Shown here: positions 1 through 7,529 of the stretch, piece by piece | How the letters are laid out: each line of letters starts with the position of its first letter | How positions within the stretch are numbered: the first letter of the stretch is position 1 | NCBI GenBank assembly: GCA_030950765.1 | Contig: JAUZQX010000112.1 | Coordinates: 1-14,431 of the forward strand | DNA length: 14,431 nt | From: Ghiorsea sp. | GTDB taxonomy: Bacteria > Pseudomonadota > Zetaproteobacteria > Mariprofundales > Mariprofundaceae | Reading direction: 5' to 3' | Notes under the pieces: generated by a model | The model's input: only the letters and a program-made list of their open reading frames with translations | Databases searched by the model: none | What the model was told of the DNA's origin: nothing | Program-made: the position numbers and the translations under genes

Positions 1-333
1 AAGTTAGCACCTGCGATTCAAGCCGTGGAAGCCGTGGATACAGCGGGGGGATTAATCATTGATGCGCTGGAAAAACATGGTGGTAATGCCATCATCACTG
101 CCGACCACGGCAATGCTGAAGAAATGGTCACACATACAGCAACTGGTGATGAACCATGCACCAAACATTCGGTGAATCCTGTTCCATGTATATTGTTTAA
201 AACGGGTGGGAAATATCAGTTAAGTGAAGCAGCACAGCAGGACGTTGGGCTCGCAAATTTGGCAGCAACAGTCTGTGATATGATACAGATTGAAACGCCT
301 AAAGATTTGGAGCCGTCCTTGCTTATGACTTGA
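1..333 (+). CDS. gpmI: 2,3-bisphosphoglycerate-independent phosphoglycerate mutase, C-terminal fragment
   Basis: This is the last 110 codons of the cofactor-independent phosphoglycerate mutase, which interconverts 3- and 2-phosphoglycerate in glycolysis and gluconeogenesis in the cytoplasm. The reading frame is open from base 1, so the 5' end lies outside the window. The segment IITADHGNAEEM is the hallmark metal-binding motif of the alkaline-phosphatase superfamily: the Asp and His bind Mn2+. The later KHSVNPVPCILF corresponds to the conserved H-T-x-N-P-V-P region that supplies another metal-binding His. The stop is TGA at 331-333. A histidine kinase gene begins one base later, so the two are probably co-transcribed. 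In enterobacteria gpmI also neighbours envC and yibQ, and both of these occur here on the opposite strand. Confidence 0.93.
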   Translation, partial: KLAPAIQAVEAVDTAGGLIIDALEKHGGNAIITADHGNAEEMVTHTATGDEPCTKHSVNPVPCILFKTGGKYQLSEAAQQDVGLANLAATVCDMIQIETPKDLEPSLLMT

Positions 334-334
334 T

Positions 335-2533
335 ATGGTTATAGGAAAAAACATTGTAAATCAGACCCTGCGTGGACTTACACTAGGGTTTCTTCTTGTT
401 GTGGGAGTAAACTCCTATGCTATTGAGGGCTTAGAGCCAGTAGACTCAGTCCAACTGGGTATGAATACACAAGTGGGAATACAAAATAGCAGCAGTCAAA
501 TGATTGACTATGCGTTGGCTGAAACAGCAATACTTATCTTGTTGCTGAGCATTATAGCTATCTTGATATATCGATTATGGCATGTATCTGTAAAGCTGAA
601 AAAGCAAAGTTTTGCGCTGGCAGAAAGTGAGCAGCGGTTCTGGCAGGTACTCAAACATTTACCTATAGGTATTGTAATTTATAAACAGGGGCTGATTCAG
701 TATTTAAATCCTTTTACATTGCGACTCATTGGCCATAAGTCACTAAAAGATGTGGTAGGGAAACCTGTGACAGATTTCTTGCACCCAGATGATTGTAACA
801 GTGTGCTGGCACAAGCTGAGGATATCACACAGACAGGTGAAAGCGTGTGGGGGGTACCTGTACGTTATATTACGCCAGATGCTAAACGAACACATCACGA
901 GATGCTGGCGAATAGAACAAGGTTAATCATTGATGGTGAACCTGTTATATTAACAGTGGCTTTGGATGTCACGGATCAAAATCAAATGATTCGCGATATT
1001 AAACAACAACATCGCATGCTGGACGTGATTCTATCGTCATCACCCGTTGGTATTTGGATGCGAGACAAAGATGGCAAATTACAATTTGTGAATGATGCGT
1101 ATGCAGAGATGCTTGGTGTAGATAAACAGGCGCTTTTAAGAGCAGATGATGATTATACATTGGTTGCAGAGCAAGAGGCACATACCCGAAAAACATCAGA
1201 TAATATATGCCAAAGTAGTGGGGAAACGTATCGCTCTAGTGAATTCTATACTGCAGCTGGCGTACCTATGGTTTGTGAGGTGATTAAAGTCCCGTTGTTT
1301 GAGGGTGATGTTTATCAGGGGTTGGTTGGTTTTAGTCTGGATGTGACGACACGTGTTGAAGCTGAGATTGAAAGATCAGAGGTTCAGAAGAAAGCTTTAG
1401 AGGCGCAACATTTAGAGTCTTTAGGTGTATTGTCAGGTGGTATTGCACATGATTTTAATAATCTTTTGGCTGTTATTTTGGGCAATGCATCTTTAATTCG
1501 TAAAAGTCTACCGCAAGACTCTAGAGAATTTATCTTTATGCAGCGCATTGAAGAAACAAGTAAAAAAGCTGCATCCTTATGTAAACAAATGTTGACCTAT
1601 GCTGGTAAAGGCACGTTGAATATGCAATCGCTTGAGCTCTCAACACTGGTGCATGATATGGCGGTTTTATTAGAGGTCTGTTTATTAAAAAACGTATCCG
1701 TGGACTATAAACTTCAGCCTGAACTACCCTGTTTTGATGGAGACCTTGCGCAAGTTCAACAGTTGGTTATGAATATGATTACAAATGCGAATGAAGCCAT
1801 GCGCGAAAGCGGGGGTAGCATTTGTCTGCAAACATCGCGTATTGTATTGGATGCTAATGCGGAGCAAGTGGTTGGGGTAGCACATGCTGGTGAACTTAAA
1901 CAGGGTGAATATGTTTGTCTTGAAGTGAGCGATGAAGGTTGCGGTATGGATGAAGCAACACAACAACGAATTTTTGAACCTTTTTTCACTACCAAATTTA
2001 CAGGTCGAGGTTTGGGCATGAGTACCATGCTGGGTACGGTGCAAGGGCATAATGGGTTTATTACATTAGAATCGAAACCGAATCAGGGCACTACATTTCA
2101 AGTGTATTTTCCTGTAAGTTTAAATCAAAATAAAACCAATACGCAAACCGAAGGTGAAGCTAAGGTCTCACATGCAGAAAAACGCGGAAAAGTGCTGGTT
2201 GTGGATGATGAATTGGTGCTTTTAGAGACGGTGCAAGCGATGCTTGAGGACTTGGGTTATGAAGCATTGTTGGCTGAAAATGGGAAACAAGCGTTAGAGA
2301 TATATCGCGCTAGAAAAGATGAAATCAATGTGGTTTTATTGGATATGACTATGCCTGAAATGGATGGAAAGGCATGTGCCATAGAGCTCTTGAAGTTAAC
2401 CCCAGATTTAAAAGTCATCATTGCCAGTGGTTATGCGCAAGAGGATATTCATCAACAATTCAAAGGCATTAAGTTGGCAGGTATAGTGCAGAAACCTTAT
2501 GATTTCAAATGTTTACAAGAGGTAATGTTCTAG
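335..2533 (+). CDS. Hybrid sensor histidine kinase with two PAS domains and a C-terminal receiver domain
   Basis: This 732-residue protein is probably an inner-membrane signalling kinase. A hydrophobic N-terminal segment (about residues 12-29, signal peptide or first helix) and a second helix (about 60-80) enclose a short periplasmic stretch. PAS domains follow at about 95-215 and 222-345. The dimerisation/phosphoacceptor domain has GGIAHDFNN with His372. The ATPase domain shows an N-box (MNMITNANEAM), a G1 box DEGCGM starting at D533, and a GRGLGM G2 box. The receiver has the acidic pair D624-D625, phosphoacceptor D670 in LLDMTMP, S698 and K720. All catalytic residues look intact. No separate response regulator or output domain is in view, so the output partner is unknown; phosphorelay through an unlinked Hpt or regulator is an inference. 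The ATG lies one base after the gpmI stop and has no good Shine-Dalgarno, suggesting translational coupling. The stop is three bases from the convergent yibQ-like stop. Confidence 0.88.
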   Translation: MVIGKNIVNQTLRGLTLGFLLVVGVNSYAIEGLEPVDSVQLGMNTQVGIQNSSSQMIDYALAETAILILLLSIIAILIYRLWHVSVKLKKQSFALAESEQRFWQVLKHLPIGIVIYKQGLIQYLNPFTLRLIGHKSLKDVVGKPVTDFLHPDDCNSVLAQAEDITQTGESVWGVPVRYITPDAKRTHHEMLANRTRLIIDGEPVILTVALDVTDQNQMIRDIKQQHRMLDVILSSSPVGIWMRDKDGKLQFVNDAYAEMLGVDKQALLRADDDYTLVAEQEAHTRKTSDNICQSSGETYRSSEFYTAAGVPMVCEVIKVPLFEGDVYQGLVGFSLDVTTRVEAEIERSEVQKKALEAQHLESLGVLSGGIAHDFNNLLAVILGNASLIRKSLPQDSREFIFMQRIEETSKKAASLCKQMLTYAGKGTLNMQSLELSTLVHDMAVLLEVCLLKNVSVDYKLQPELPCFDGDLAQVQQLVMNMITNANEAMRESGGSICLQTSRIVLDANAEQVVGVAHAGELKQGEYVCLEVSDEGCGMDEATQQRIFEPFFTTKFTGRGLGMSTMLGTVQGHNGFITLESKPNQGTTFQVYFPVSLNQNKTNTQTEGEAKVSHAEKRGKVLVVDDELVLLETVQAMLEDLGYEALLAENGKQALEIYRARKDEINVVLLDMTMPEMDGKACAIELLKLTPDLKVIIASGYAQEDIHQQFKGIKLAGIVQKPYDFKCLQEVMF

Positions 2534-2536
2534 TTT

Positions 2537-3484
2537 TTATTTGAGTGTGTCGGTGACGGTGACAAAGGCTTGTGTACGTAAACCTTGCGCATGATTTTCT
2601 AAGAAATTTAACGTCTCTTGATGTGGGTGGGCTAACATAATACAGGTATCATTGCGTTGTACGCATGAGAGCATGGAGTCCCATGCATGTTGAAGCGCGC
2701 TGGCTTCAACCGAGTGGTCCAAAAAGACATCACGTGTATTCCAGTATATGCCTGATTGTTGTGCGGTTTCGGCACCTACAGATGTTGCTGATGTTCTGGA
2801 ATCGATAAAGAATAGGTCATGTTTTTTGCATAGTTCCATCAACCAATCCATGGATTGTGGGTCAGAAGTAAGCTGTGAGCCCATATGGTTATTCACACCT
2901 TCAACATAGGGTACTTTTGCTAAAGCAGCTTCAAATACGGATGTGAACGTTTGTTTGTCCATATCTTGATGTAGATAAAACTTTTCCATTTTTTGTTGGT
3001 ATTTGGGGTTGGCTGTTTGCATGGGCATATGCAGCATCACTGTCAAACCATGCTGATGCGCCATCATGGCTGCTTCTCGAGCATAGGGTGCGTCGGGCAA
3101 AATGGATACGGTAATTGTGTAAGGAAGTGCAATTAAGCGTTCTAAAGCATGCAAGTCATAACCAACATCATCAATAATGAGGCTCAGCACATGCCTGTTT
3201 TCAGTAGGATGAATGGTTGCGTCTTTGTTGTCATCTTTGAATACAGGGTCAGGTAGCTCATCCTCAAAGGTGAGTACATAGGTATCATCCAGCAGTGGTG
3301 CAATAACCCGTCCAATATCATCGGTATTGTTGTTTGTTGGTGTGTTGGTCAACGTTTGCGACATGTTGGAGGCAGCCTTTTGCTCACTACCTACCCATAC
3401 CAATAGTAAAATCAGTATAAGTAGAATAGAGAGTAAAAGTTTAAACCAAAATGTTTGTTTTTTTTGTTTGCTCTTTTTCTTCAA
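2537..3484 (-). CDS. yibQ: Divergent polysaccharide deacetylase family protein (YibQ-like)
   Basis: The 315-residue product has a lysine-rich start, one membrane-spanning segment at about residues 13-31, a low-complexity Thr/Asn linker to about 95, and a periplasmic NodB-like TIM-barrel domain to the end. Recognisable family motifs are SLIIDDVGYD (101-110), MLHMPMQ, NNHMGSQL and FIDSRTSATS. The family is the divergent polysaccharide deacetylase group (old DUF610). Its exact substrate is unsettled, but gene neighbourhood with envC and gpmI in many proteobacteria points to peptidoglycan or envelope work. The start is not certain: the only in-frame candidate that keeps the membrane segment is TTG at 3482-3484, six bases after the ctpA stop and without a visible Shine-Dalgarno, so translation may depend on coupling to ctpA. 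It is the last gene of the minus-strand run. Confidence 0.85.
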   Translation of the reverse strand: MKKKSKQKKQTFWFKLLLSILLILILLLVWVGSEQKAASNMSQTLTNTPTNNNTDDIGRVIAPLLDDTYVLTFEDELPDPVFKDDNKDATIHPTENRHVLSLIIDDVGYDLHALERLIALPYTITVSILPDAPYAREAAMMAHQHGLTVMLHMPMQTANPKYQQKMEKFYLHQDMDKQTFTSVFEAALAKVPYVEGVNNHMGSQLTSDPQSMDWLMELCKKHDLFFIDSRTSATSVGAETAQQSGIYWNTRDVFLDHSVEASALQHAWDSMLSCVQRNDTCIMLAHPHQETLNFLENHAQGLRTQAFVTVTDTLK

Positions 3485-3490
3485 GTGTAT

Positions 3491-4822
3491 TTAGGTAGAT
3501 TTGATGAGCACATGTAAACCTTGGAGCAAGTCCACGGCACGCTGTAATTGTACATCTTTGCTTAAACGTTCAACCATTTGTTCGCTGGGTTGTCCAGATA
3601 CAGCTTCTTCTTCTTTTTTAGTCTTGGTTTTACCGTTGCCGTTGGCAAGGTGCCCTTTCATATTGGCTTCAGTCACGCGTTTAGGGCGGTTGCTGCCATC
3701 ATCTTCAATTTTTAGACGTACAGCTTTGACTTCCACATCAGGGTCAATGCCTGTGGCTTGAATAGAGCGGCCACTTGGGGTGTAATATAAGGAAGTGGTA
3801 AGTTTAAATGCAGAGCCATCAGACAATGGAATAATGCGTTGAACAGAGCCTTTGCCGAAGCTGCGCGTACCCATGAGTACAGCACGTTGGTTATCTTGCA
3901 AGGCACCAGAGACGATTTCAGATGCAGACGCAGAGCCACCATTAATCAAGACAATCAGTGGCGCACCATTTAAAATATCACCTTTTTCAGCTTGGAAATC
4001 CATATTGTTACCTACACGAGACTTGGTGCTTACAATACCACCCGCATCCAGAAATAGGTCGCTCACTTCAACAGCTTGATCCAATAAACCACCAGGGTTG
4101 TTACGTAAATCAAGCACCGCACCAAAGATTTTACCGTCGGATTGTTTGCGCAGGGCATCAAACTGTTTTTGCAGTTGTTCAGCCGTGTGCTCTTGGAACT
4201 GTGTGATACGCAAATATGCATAACCAGGTGCTAAGATGTCACTTTTTACAGACTTGATTAAGATTTTATCGCGTTTTATTTCCACATCAAAAGTGCGCAT
4301 TTCATCTTCACGGAAGATAGTTAAAGTAATGCTTGTCCCAGGTTTACCACGCATCATTTTCACTGATTCTGGTAAGCTGATATCACGCGCCAATACATCA
4401 CCAATTTTGATGATAAGGTCGCCAGCTTTAATACCTGCCTTATATGCGGGAGTATCTTCAATCGGGGATACGATTTTAATACCGCCTTCTGCCGTGGCAA
4501 TTTCGATGCCTAGTCCGCCAAACTCGCCACTGGTATCTTCCATCATTTTACTGAACATTTCTTTGTCCATATAAGTGGAATGCGGGTCGAGGTTGGAGAG
4601 CATACCTTTGAGAGCACCTTCAAAAAGTTCTTTGTCGGTGGTGTCTTCTACATAATACCTACGCACTGCATTCATGACATCGGAAAACTTTTTCATTTCT
4701 GCATAATCTGTTGCAGCATTGGCTTGGGTAATCGGTTTGTTGGGTAGCCATGTCATCCAAGCCACAGCAATGACAGCGCATGTGCTTAAGGAAATCATCC
4801 AACGTGTTTTATTTAAAGTCAT
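3491..4822 (-). CDS. ctpA: Carboxy-terminal processing peptidase, S41 family
   Basis: A 443-residue periplasmic serine protease. An N-terminal hydrophobic segment (about 9-26) serves as signal or anchor. A PDZ domain covers about residues 95-180 (FGGLGIEI, AGIKAGDLIIKIGD). The S41 core follows with DLRNNPGGLL (238-247), the nucleophile region NGGSASASE with Ser299, and FGKGSVQ with Lys324 and Gln328. The Ser-to-Lys spacing of 25 and Lys-to-Gln spacing of 4 match the Ser/Lys/Gln catalytic set of known CtpA/CtpB enzymes. Beyond about residue 370 there is a charged, Lys-rich tail. CtpA-type proteases trim or degrade envelope proteins, and in several bacteria they control peptidoglycan hydrolases, which suits its place between envC and yibQ. 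The ATG is preceded by GAGG at suitable spacing. It lies 20 bases downstream of the envC stop. Confidence 0.93.
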   Translation of the reverse strand: MTLNKTRWMISLSTCAVIAVAWMTWLPNKPITQANAATDYAEMKKFSDVMNAVRRYYVEDTTDKELFEGALKGMLSNLDPHSTYMDKEMFSKMMEDTSGEFGGLGIEIATAEGGIKIVSPIEDTPAYKAGIKAGDLIIKIGDVLARDISLPESVKMMRGKPGTSITLTIFREDEMRTFDVEIKRDKILIKSVKSDILAPGYAYLRITQFQEHTAEQLQKQFDALRKQSDGKIFGAVLDLRNNPGGLLDQAVEVSDLFLDAGGIVSTKSRVGNNMDFQAEKGDILNGAPLIVLINGGSASASEIVSGALQDNQRAVLMGTRSFGKGSVQRIIPLSDGSAFKLTTSLYYTPSGRSIQATGIDPDVEVKAVRLKIEDDGSNRPKRVTEANMKGHLANGNGKTKTKKEEEAVSGQPSEQMVERLSKDVQLQRAVDLLQGLHVLIKST

Positions 4823-4842
4823 GTTTTTGCCTCATGTATGGG

Positions 4843-5991
4843 TTATTTTTTACACCATTTTTCAGGGTTAACAGGTCGCCCTTTATCTCGAATTTCAAAG
4901 TATAAACGTACATCTTCAATCCAACCAGTACTACCTGCTTCAGCGAGAACTTCGCCTTTTTCTACCCAGTCGCCCAGTTGTTTATGCAATGCATCATTAT
5001 GTGCATACACTGCCATAATGCCATGCCCATAATCAACAATCATCATCAGTCCATAACCGCCAAACCAATCAGCATAACGAACCTGCCCTTCACCGAGCGC
5101 GTGGACAAGTTTGCCAACTTCGTTGCGGCGTTTGGGTGATAGGTGTACACCTGACAGTCTTACACCTGTACTCGTCTTATGTTTAAACTTCACCAAAACC
5201 CGACTTTCAAGTGGCCAATCAAGCTTGCCTTTTTGTTTGCGAATCGAACTCGCCTTTGTTTTTTTGTCGCTGGCAAGCAAAGTGTCACCCAAACCATTAA
5301 GCAAACGTTGCAAAGCCTTTTCTTGTTGAGCTAAACGTCTGTCTTGTGCTTTTTTCTTCTTCAAATCAGCGCGTAACTGCTTGGCAGCAGCCTTTTTCTT
5401 GTTCACTTGCTTGACGAGTTTGTCTTCAGTTTGTTTTCGTTCTTTTTGTAATGCGAGCAATTTCTTTTTGTTGTCCGCCTCTTCTTTTTCAACAGCAGCA
5501 AGCTTATCCATGGTTTTTCGCCAAACTTTACGGTCTTGCTCTTGGGATAACATGGCTGATTTGAGTAAAAATTGGCGGTGTGGTATCTCGGTGATAGAAG
5601 TGCCAGAGAGCACATCAACCCACACCGATTGGCTACCCGAATGTTGATAGGCGGCAGCGGCTTCTTTTAACATTTGCTGCTGTAGGCTATGCACAGTGCG
5701 CTGAATCTTTTTCTTCTCTTTTGTTAGCTTGGCAATGCGTTGGTCAACGGCTTTGATTGCTTTACGAACTTTCTTGTACGCTTTGCGTGCTTGAAGTAGC
5801 GAAACATCTAACTTTTTCAGGCTTTTCCCAACACTACCAAGCTCTCTGTTTAAAGCTTGCTGCGCATTTTTAACCAACTGCCGTTGTTTCTGAATACTTT
5901 GTAATTCATTTTTCACATCGCGGGCAGCTTGCGCAGTGTTAACCACTGTAGTGAGCATAAAAACCAATAGAAGCGTGGATAAAATTCTCAT
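4843..5991 (-). CDS. envC: Murein hydrolase activator EnvC (LytM/M23-like domain)
   Basis: A 382-residue exported protein. A signal peptide ends near the Ala-Gln-Ala site at residues 20-22. Long Lys/Gln/Leu-rich coiled coils fill about residues 25-115 and 160-245. A C-terminal LytM (M23) domain runs from about 265 to the end. The domain looks catalytically dead: the first metal site reads SGVHLSPK in place of the usual His-x(n)-Asp, and the last His motif is RLYFEI in place of HLHFEI, while YAH (His331) is kept. EnvC proteins carry this kind of degenerate site and act by activating the AmiA/AmiB amidases at the division septum rather than by cutting murein. The ATG overlaps the rlmH stop in an ATGA arrangement (5988-5991), so translation is probably coupled. 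ctpA and the yibQ-like gene follow, as in related proteobacterial clusters. Confidence 0.9.
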   Translation of the reverse strand: MRILSTLLLVFMLTTVVNTAQAARDVKNELQSIQKQRQLVKNAQQALNRELGSVGKSLKKLDVSLLQARKAYKKVRKAIKAVDQRIAKLTKEKKKIQRTVHSLQQQMLKEAAAAYQHSGSQSVWVDVLSGTSITEIPHRQFLLKSAMLSQEQDRKVWRKTMDKLAAVEKEEADNKKKLLALQKERKQTEDKLVKQVNKKKAAAKQLRADLKKKKAQDRRLAQQEKALQRLLNGLGDTLLASDKKTKASSIRKQKGKLDWPLESRVLVKFKHKTSTGVRLSGVHLSPKRRNEVGKLVHALGEGQVRYADWFGGYGLMMIVDYGHGIMAVYAHNDALHKQLGDWVEKGEVLAEAGSTGWIEDVRLYFEIRDKGRPVNPEKWCKK

Positions 5992-6437
5992 ATTTTGTGG
6001 TAAGGATGCCCTTGGATGATAGAAAAAGCACGGTACAACTGCTCAACAACCAATACCCGTGCCAGTTGATGCGGTAGGGTTAAATTGGATAAACTCCAAA
6101 TATGTTTGGCTTGTTGGCGAACGTCATCGGATACACCAGCCGCACCACCAATCACAAAATCTATACTGGCGTTGCCAACTTGTGTTTTAAAGAAGTCTGC
6201 CCATTGCATACTGGTGAATGATTTTCCTTTTTCATCAAACAGTACAAAATCTTGTTGCGCCGTTTTTAGGATATGTTTGGCTTCGTCGGCTTTGATTTGG
6301 TTGAGTTGTTTGGCTTTGCTTTCGGGCAGCTCAACAATCTCAAACTGGTGCGTACCTTGCAGGCGTTTTTTCAGTGATGCTTCGTAATCACGAAAATCTT
6401 TACCTGCTTTGCCAACCACCAATAGCCTTAGTTTCAT
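5988..6437 (-). CDS. rlmH: 23S rRNA (pseudouridine1915-N3)-methyltransferase RlmH
   Basis: RlmH methylates N3 of pseudouridine 1915 in helix 69 of 23S rRNA on assembled 70S ribosomes, using SAM. The 149-residue length is close to the 155 of the E. coli enzyme. The SPOUT fold is recognisable from the SAM-site loop FVIGGAAGV (about 94-102), the WSLSNLTLPHQLARV stretch leading to the trefoil knot, and the conserved C-terminus YRAFSIIQGHPYHK with its invariant His-Pro-Tyr-His. It sits between rsfS and envC with four-base ATGA overlaps on both sides, so the three genes are almost certainly translated from one message. No strong Shine-Dalgarno precedes its ATG: a GAGG is present but about 14 bases away, consistent with coupling to rsfS. 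Confidence 0.95.
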   Translation of the reverse strand: MKLRLLVVGKAGKDFRDYEASLKKRLQGTHQFEIVELPESKAKQLNQIKADEAKHILKTAQQDFVLFDEKGKSFTSMQWADFFKTQVGNASIDFVIGGAAGVSDDVRQQAKHIWSLSNLTLPHQLARVLVVEQLYRAFSIIQGHPYHKI

Positions 6438-6787
6438 GCTTTTGTTTGTTCATCCTCTGGTGTGCTCCAAAGGCGTTCAAGTTGGAATGATTCACGAACA
6501 TCAGGCAAGAATAGATGCACAATAATATCACCCAAATCAACGACCAACCATTCCAGTGCTTCCATGCCATCGACGCGTGCTGTCAAACCATTGCTATGTC
6601 CAACCTCACGCACACCATTGGCAAGTGCTTTAAGTTGGCGGTCGGTTCTGCCTGTGGCTAAGATAAATTGGTCAGCAAAATTGCAACGTCCTTGGACATT
6701 GAGGGTAATAATGTCTAACCCTTTTTTATCTTCAATGGCTTCGATAACCTCTGCACTTAGTTGTTCGATTGTTTTTACTTCACTCAT
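6434..6787 (-). CDS. rsfS: Ribosomal silencing factor RsfS
   Basis: RsfS (Iojap/DUF143 family) binds ribosomal protein uL14 on the 50S subunit and blocks subunit joining when nutrients are short. The 117-residue protein matches the family in size and pattern: DIITLNVQGRCNFADQFILATG near the N-terminus, RQLKALANGV in the middle, and ALEWLVVDLGDIIVHLF followed by RESFQLERLW at the end. The ATG is preceded by the purine run AGAGAGAA. Its stop overlaps the rlmH start by ATGA. The nadD stop is 30 bases upstream, giving the nadD-rsfS-rlmH order that is widespread in bacteria. Confidence 0.95.
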   Translation of the reverse strand: MSEVKTIEQLSAEVIEAIEDKKGLDIITLNVQGRCNFADQFILATGRTDRQLKALANGVREVGHSNGLTARVDGMEALEWLVVDLGDIIVHLFLPDVRESFQLERLWSTPEDEQTKA

Positions 6788-6817
6788 GTTGTTCTCTCTT
6801 TGTTAAATTACGCTGAA

Positions 6818-7426
6818 TTAAGCCGAAGCATAACATGCTAAAATGGCATTGCAGGTATCTTGATGTAAATCCTTTTGGTGAAGCTTAGGATTGTTGCGGA
6901 TTTGGGTGGCAGAAATATTGGGCAAACTTTGGTTGATAAAAATAACATGCCCTGCATCTAGGCTATGATTTAAAGTGGTTGCGCCTTTCCAAGCCACTGT
7001 TTCTACGGTTTTTTTTATGTTTTCGCGCTGAAAAACAGCAAGGTTACATAGCTTTTGATGTTCAGGGTATTCTACCCAGTTCGGCATGTCTAAAAAGGAA
7101 TCCAAACCCATAAGCCATATAGGTATGATGTTTGGATTTTCGGCTTGAAAGCGGCGCAATGTGGCAATAGCAGGGCTGGGTTTTGTATGATTCACCTCCC
7201 AATCAACAATACGCACGCGAGGTTCATCAGCAAAGATAGTGGAAAGCCATGATAGCCGTTGTTCTGGGGTTGCCTTGCCTGAAAGTTGGCGGTGAACAGG
7301 TAAACCCACAGGAATTACCCAGATTTCATCAAGTTTTAACTGCTCAAGTGCGCTGTCCACCAAAGCCTTATGACCCAAGTGAGGTGGGTCAAACGAACCT
7401 CCGAACAATCCAATATGTTTAGTCAT
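6818..7426 (-). CDS. nadD: Nicotinate-nucleotide adenylyltransferase NadD
   Basis: NadD transfers AMP from ATP to nicotinate mononucleotide, making deamido-NAD in the NAD biosynthesis pathway. The 202-residue protein has the nucleotidyltransferase motif GGSFDPPHLGH at residues 9-19, where the two His residues contact the ATP phosphates, and the second signature ISATQIR at 171-177. MGLDSFLDMPNWVEY corresponds to the conserved G-x-D-x-x-x-x-x-x-W region. The start is well fixed by these motifs, yet the sequence before the ATG lacks a convincing Shine-Dalgarno. The dRS3-like element ends only 14 bases upstream of the start codon, so this gene's leader has been formed or replaced by the repeat. 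rsfS follows after 30 bases. Confidence 0.94.
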   Translation of the reverse strand: MTKHIGLFGGSFDPPHLGHKALVDSALEQLKLDEIWVIPVGLPVHRQLSGKATPEQRLSWLSTIFADEPRVRIVDWEVNHTKPSPAIATLRRFQAENPNIIPIWLMGLDSFLDMPNWVEYPEHQKLCNLAVFQRENIKKTVETVAWKGATTLNHSLDAGHVIFINQSLPNISATQIRNNPKLHQKDLHQDTCNAILACYASA

Positions 7427-7440
7427 TTTGCTACGTGTTT

Positions 7441-7520
7441 GTCATTCCCGCGCAGGCGGGAATCCAATGGTCTGACTTTGGCTGTGAGATGATGTGGGTT
7501 CCCGCCTACGCGGGAATGAC
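7441..7520. repeat. 80-bp inverted pair of dRS3-like palindromes between dut and nadD
   Basis: Two 26-bp copies in opposite orientation bound this element, at 7441-7466 and 7495-7520. The right copy, reverse-complemented, matches the left one at 24 of 26 positions; the differences are at repeat positions 13 and 23. Each copy is itself a near-palindrome. The left core ATTCCCGCGCAGGCGGGAAT (7444-7463) fits the consensus ATTCCC-N8-GGGAAT of the Neisseria dRS3 repeat, and similar repeats are common in many proteobacteria. The whole unit can fold as two small hairpins or as one long stem. It occupies most of the 103-bp gap between dut and nadD, starting 9 bases after the dut stop on the minus strand and ending 14 bases before the nadD start. 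Confidence 0.85.
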
Positions 7521-7529
7521 GATTATACA

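Noticed and set aside
1724..2050. Minus-strand frames opposite the kinase ATPase domain
   Set aside because: Antisense shadows of a well-conserved domain, without a ribosome site or recognisable protein.
3501..4574. Plus-strand open frames opposite ctpA
   Set aside because: They are antisense shadows of a clearly functional protease gene, with no family features and overlapping one another.
7441..7520. CRISPR-like repeat pair
   Set aside because: Only two copies in opposite orientation, each palindromic, with no regular spacers and no cas genes.
7522..7527. Minus-strand TATAAT between dut and nadD as a nadD promoter
   Set aside because: No acceptable -35 box at 16-18 bases, and A/T-rich hexamers are frequent here.
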